DNA from: Clostridium sp. CAG:451
Lineage (GTDB): Bacteria > Bacillota_I > Bacilli_A > RF39 > UBA660
DNA: 16,583 nt
Assembly: GCA_000438295.1 (NCBI GenBank)
Contig: FR901066.1
Location: forward strand, 1 to 16,583
Reading direction: 5' to 3'
The translations under genes were made by a program, and so were the position numbers. Below are positions 15,907-16,583 of the stretch, piece by piece (positions within the stretch are counted from its first letter, which is position 1; every line of letters begins with the position of its first letter). The notes below the pieces were generated by a model. It was not told the origin of the DNA and made no database searches. It was given only the letters and a program-made list of their open reading frames with translations.

Positions 15907-16001
15907 GAAAACTATTGAACTAATTGTTTAATTTTGTTAATATTTGAGTGTAAGATATTTGTGTGTTGATTGTTGATTGATGTTGATTGACACTTAATAA
16001 A
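15907..16001 (+). promoter_or_regulatory. Intergenic region with TTGATTG repeats and a possible promoter
   Basis: This stretch holds no gene. TTGATTG occurs at 15966, 15973 and 15983, the last running into TTGACA (15987-15992). TTGATT at 15973-15978, 16 nt, then TAATAA at 15995-16000 would make a plausible SigA promoter, placing a start near 16006, at the beginning of the hairpin-forming region. Confidence 0.35.
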
Positions 16002-16096
16002 AAAAGAAAGTAGGGGTGACTCCACCATGAATAATACAAGTTTACAATTAGTTAACATGGTGAGCGGCAATTTAAGCAATAGTACTACTTTCTTTT
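16002..16096 (+). ncRNA. Candidate structured RNA closed by a 12-bp stem
   Basis: AAAAGAAAGTAG (16002-16013) pairs perfectly with CTACTTTCTTTT (16085-16096). Inside, CACCATG (16023-16029) pairs with CATGGTG (16056-16062), and GGG-GTGA-CTC (16013-16022) can form a small hairpin with a GNRA-type loop. Nested perfect helices over 95 nt in an AT-rich spacer are unlikely by chance. I do not recognise a known riboswitch or RNA family: no SRP, tmRNA, T-box, THF, glycine or ykkC signature fits. The same bases could encode a small ORF, described separately. Confidence 0.4.
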
Positions 16097-16122
16097 ATTG
16101 TGCTTTAAAGATAGAACTATAG
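16027..16122 (+). CDS. Possible 31-residue small ORF or leader peptide
   Basis: ATG 16027 to TAG 16120-16122 encodes MNNTSLQLVNMVSGNLSNS followed by TTFFYCALKIEL. AGGGGTGA at 16012-16019 is a strong ribosome-binding site at the right distance (7 nt). The stop lies in the loop side of the terminator hairpin at 16107-16137, so ribosome position could affect termination. No known family is recognised, and the peptide may only be a by-product of the structured RNA. Confidence 0.3.
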   Translation: MNNTSLQLVNMVSGNLSNSTTFFYCALKIEL

Positions 16123-16140
16123 ACGTAGTCTATCTTTTTT
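16107..16140 (+). terminator. Strong Rho-independent terminator
   Basis: AAAGATAGAACT (16107-16118) pairs with AGTCTATCTTT (16127-16137) with one bulged A and an 8-nt loop, followed by a T run (16135-16140). It ends the RNA or small-ORF transcript and any read-through from the acyl-CoA ligase gene. Confidence 0.88.
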
Positions 16141-16251
16141 TGTGTTTATTAGATAGAAGGGTAGCAGATAGAATGAGAGTAGTAATATTAAACTGTCAAA
16201 GGTATAAATATAGAAGTTTACATAATACTAAAATAAAAGGAGTGATAATAA

Positions 16252-16583
16252 ATGACTAAGGAAAAGTTGAAAGATATTTTAACAATAGGAGTTTCAGTTT
16301 TTATACTAATAGTAGTAATAGGAATAAGTTATGCAGCATTTACCTATAGTGGATTAGGTAAGAAAGAAAATAAAATTACTACTGGTGCAATCACTATGCT
16401 ATATACAGAAAGTAGTAATACTATCACTATAAATAATGCACTACCAACAACTGATAATACAGGAAAGACTAGAAAAAATACTGGAGAATACTTTGATTTT
16501 ACTGTTAAATCATCTATTAGTGGTAATGCTGATATTAACTATGAAATAGCAGCTAAAGAAGAAACAGGTAATACTTTTAGTGG
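16252..16583 (+). CDS. TasA/camelysin-like surface protein, N-terminal part
   Basis: 110 codons are visible; the gene runs off the window. A short basic start (MTKEKLKD) is followed by a 20-residue hydrophobic segment and then ISYAAFTYSGLGKKENKITTGAITM. The YAAFxYS...N.ITTGxITM pattern is typical of SipW-dependent TasA/CalY-type fibre and surface proteins of Bacillota, with the signal-peptide cut expected near YAAF. The mature part is rich in Thr, Ser and Asn, as in beta-sandwich surface proteins. AAAGGAG (16236-16242) is the ribosome-binding site. The 16141-16251 spacer upstream shows only weak promoter candidates such as TATAAA at 16203-16208. Assembly or adhesion is the likely role; exact identity needs the missing C-terminal part. 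Confidence 0.7.
   Translation, partial: MTKEKLKDILTIGVSVFILIVVIGISYAAFTYSGLGKKENKITTGAITMLYTESSNTITINNALPTTDNTGKTRKNTGEYFDFTVKSSISGNADINYEIAAKEETGNTFS

Noticed and set aside
16002..16096. M-box, SRP RNA, T-box or ZTP riboswitch
   Set aside because: Only short look-alike strings (GGGGTGACTCC) were found; the conserved cores of these families are absent.
16200..16232. SigE/SigK-like promoter (GTATA... CATAATACT) before the surface protein gene
   Set aside because: Spacing and several -10 positions differ from the SigE and SigK consensus; in AT-rich DNA such matches are common.
1..16583. Mycoplasma-type code (TGA = Trp)
   Set aside because: TGA ends spoVAC and the two HAD genes exactly where the families end or the next gene begins, and Trp is encoded by TGG.

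Overview
The window reads as chromosome from a low-GC, spore-forming Bacillota, most likely an uncultured gut lineage near the Bacilli/Mollicutes branch (RF39-like). That placement is inference. It rests on very AT-rich DNA, a SpoVA spore-channel operon, a SigF/SigG-type sigma factor, a BspA-type leucine-rich repeat surface protein, and a short surface protein of TasA/camelysin type. TGA is used as a stop (spoVAC, the HAD genes), so the code is standard and not the Mycoplasma code.

Layout. (1) 1-1640: 3' part of a BspA-like protein with 17 repeats of 78 bp. It is broken by one 7-nt insertion and followed by a clean terminator. (2) 1641-5218: sporulation block. A textbook SigG promoter precedes spoVAC-spoVAD-spoVAE(b), followed by an unrecognised secreted protein and then a short SigF/SigG-family sigma factor with a Spo0A box in front. 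(3) 5204-6246: gene graveyard. It holds a minus-strand remnant of an ISLre2-type transposase, a decayed N-terminal half of a Fic-family protein, and an unidentified minus-strand remnant. (4) 6249-13965: accessory cluster, all on the + strand. In order: a short HTH-WYL regulator, a small HAD phosphatase, a HAD-PRTase fusion, a decayed chloramphenicol-acetyltransferase-like gene, a frameshifted alpha/beta hydrolase, a PfkB-SIS fusion and a GNAT-glyoxalase fusion, closed by a terminator. (5) 13967-15906: a separately promoted acyl-CoA-ligase-like enzyme. (6) 15907-16583: an intergenic region with a possible structured RNA or 31-codon ORF and a strong terminator, then the start of a surface filament-type protein.

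How the parts work together. The spoVA genes load dipicolinic acid into the forespore. The nearby sigma factor is plausibly in the same regulatory network: Spo0A would switch on the sigma gene, and a SigF/SigG-type factor would read the spoVA promoter. The accessory cluster combines phosphatase, phosphoribosyltransferase, sugar-kinase/isomerase and acyl-transfer/resistance-type domains. That is the toolkit expected for making, salvaging or detoxifying a sugar-phosphate- or nucleoside-like compound. The pathway is unknown to me, and two of its genes are visibly broken in this copy.

The most distinctive items are the three two-domain fusions in one operon, the perfect SigG promoter with an almost leaderless spoVAC, the Spo0A box in front of an orphan sigma factor, and the 16002-16140 RNA/small-ORF region. 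Several frameshifts could be assembly errors; reads would settle that.
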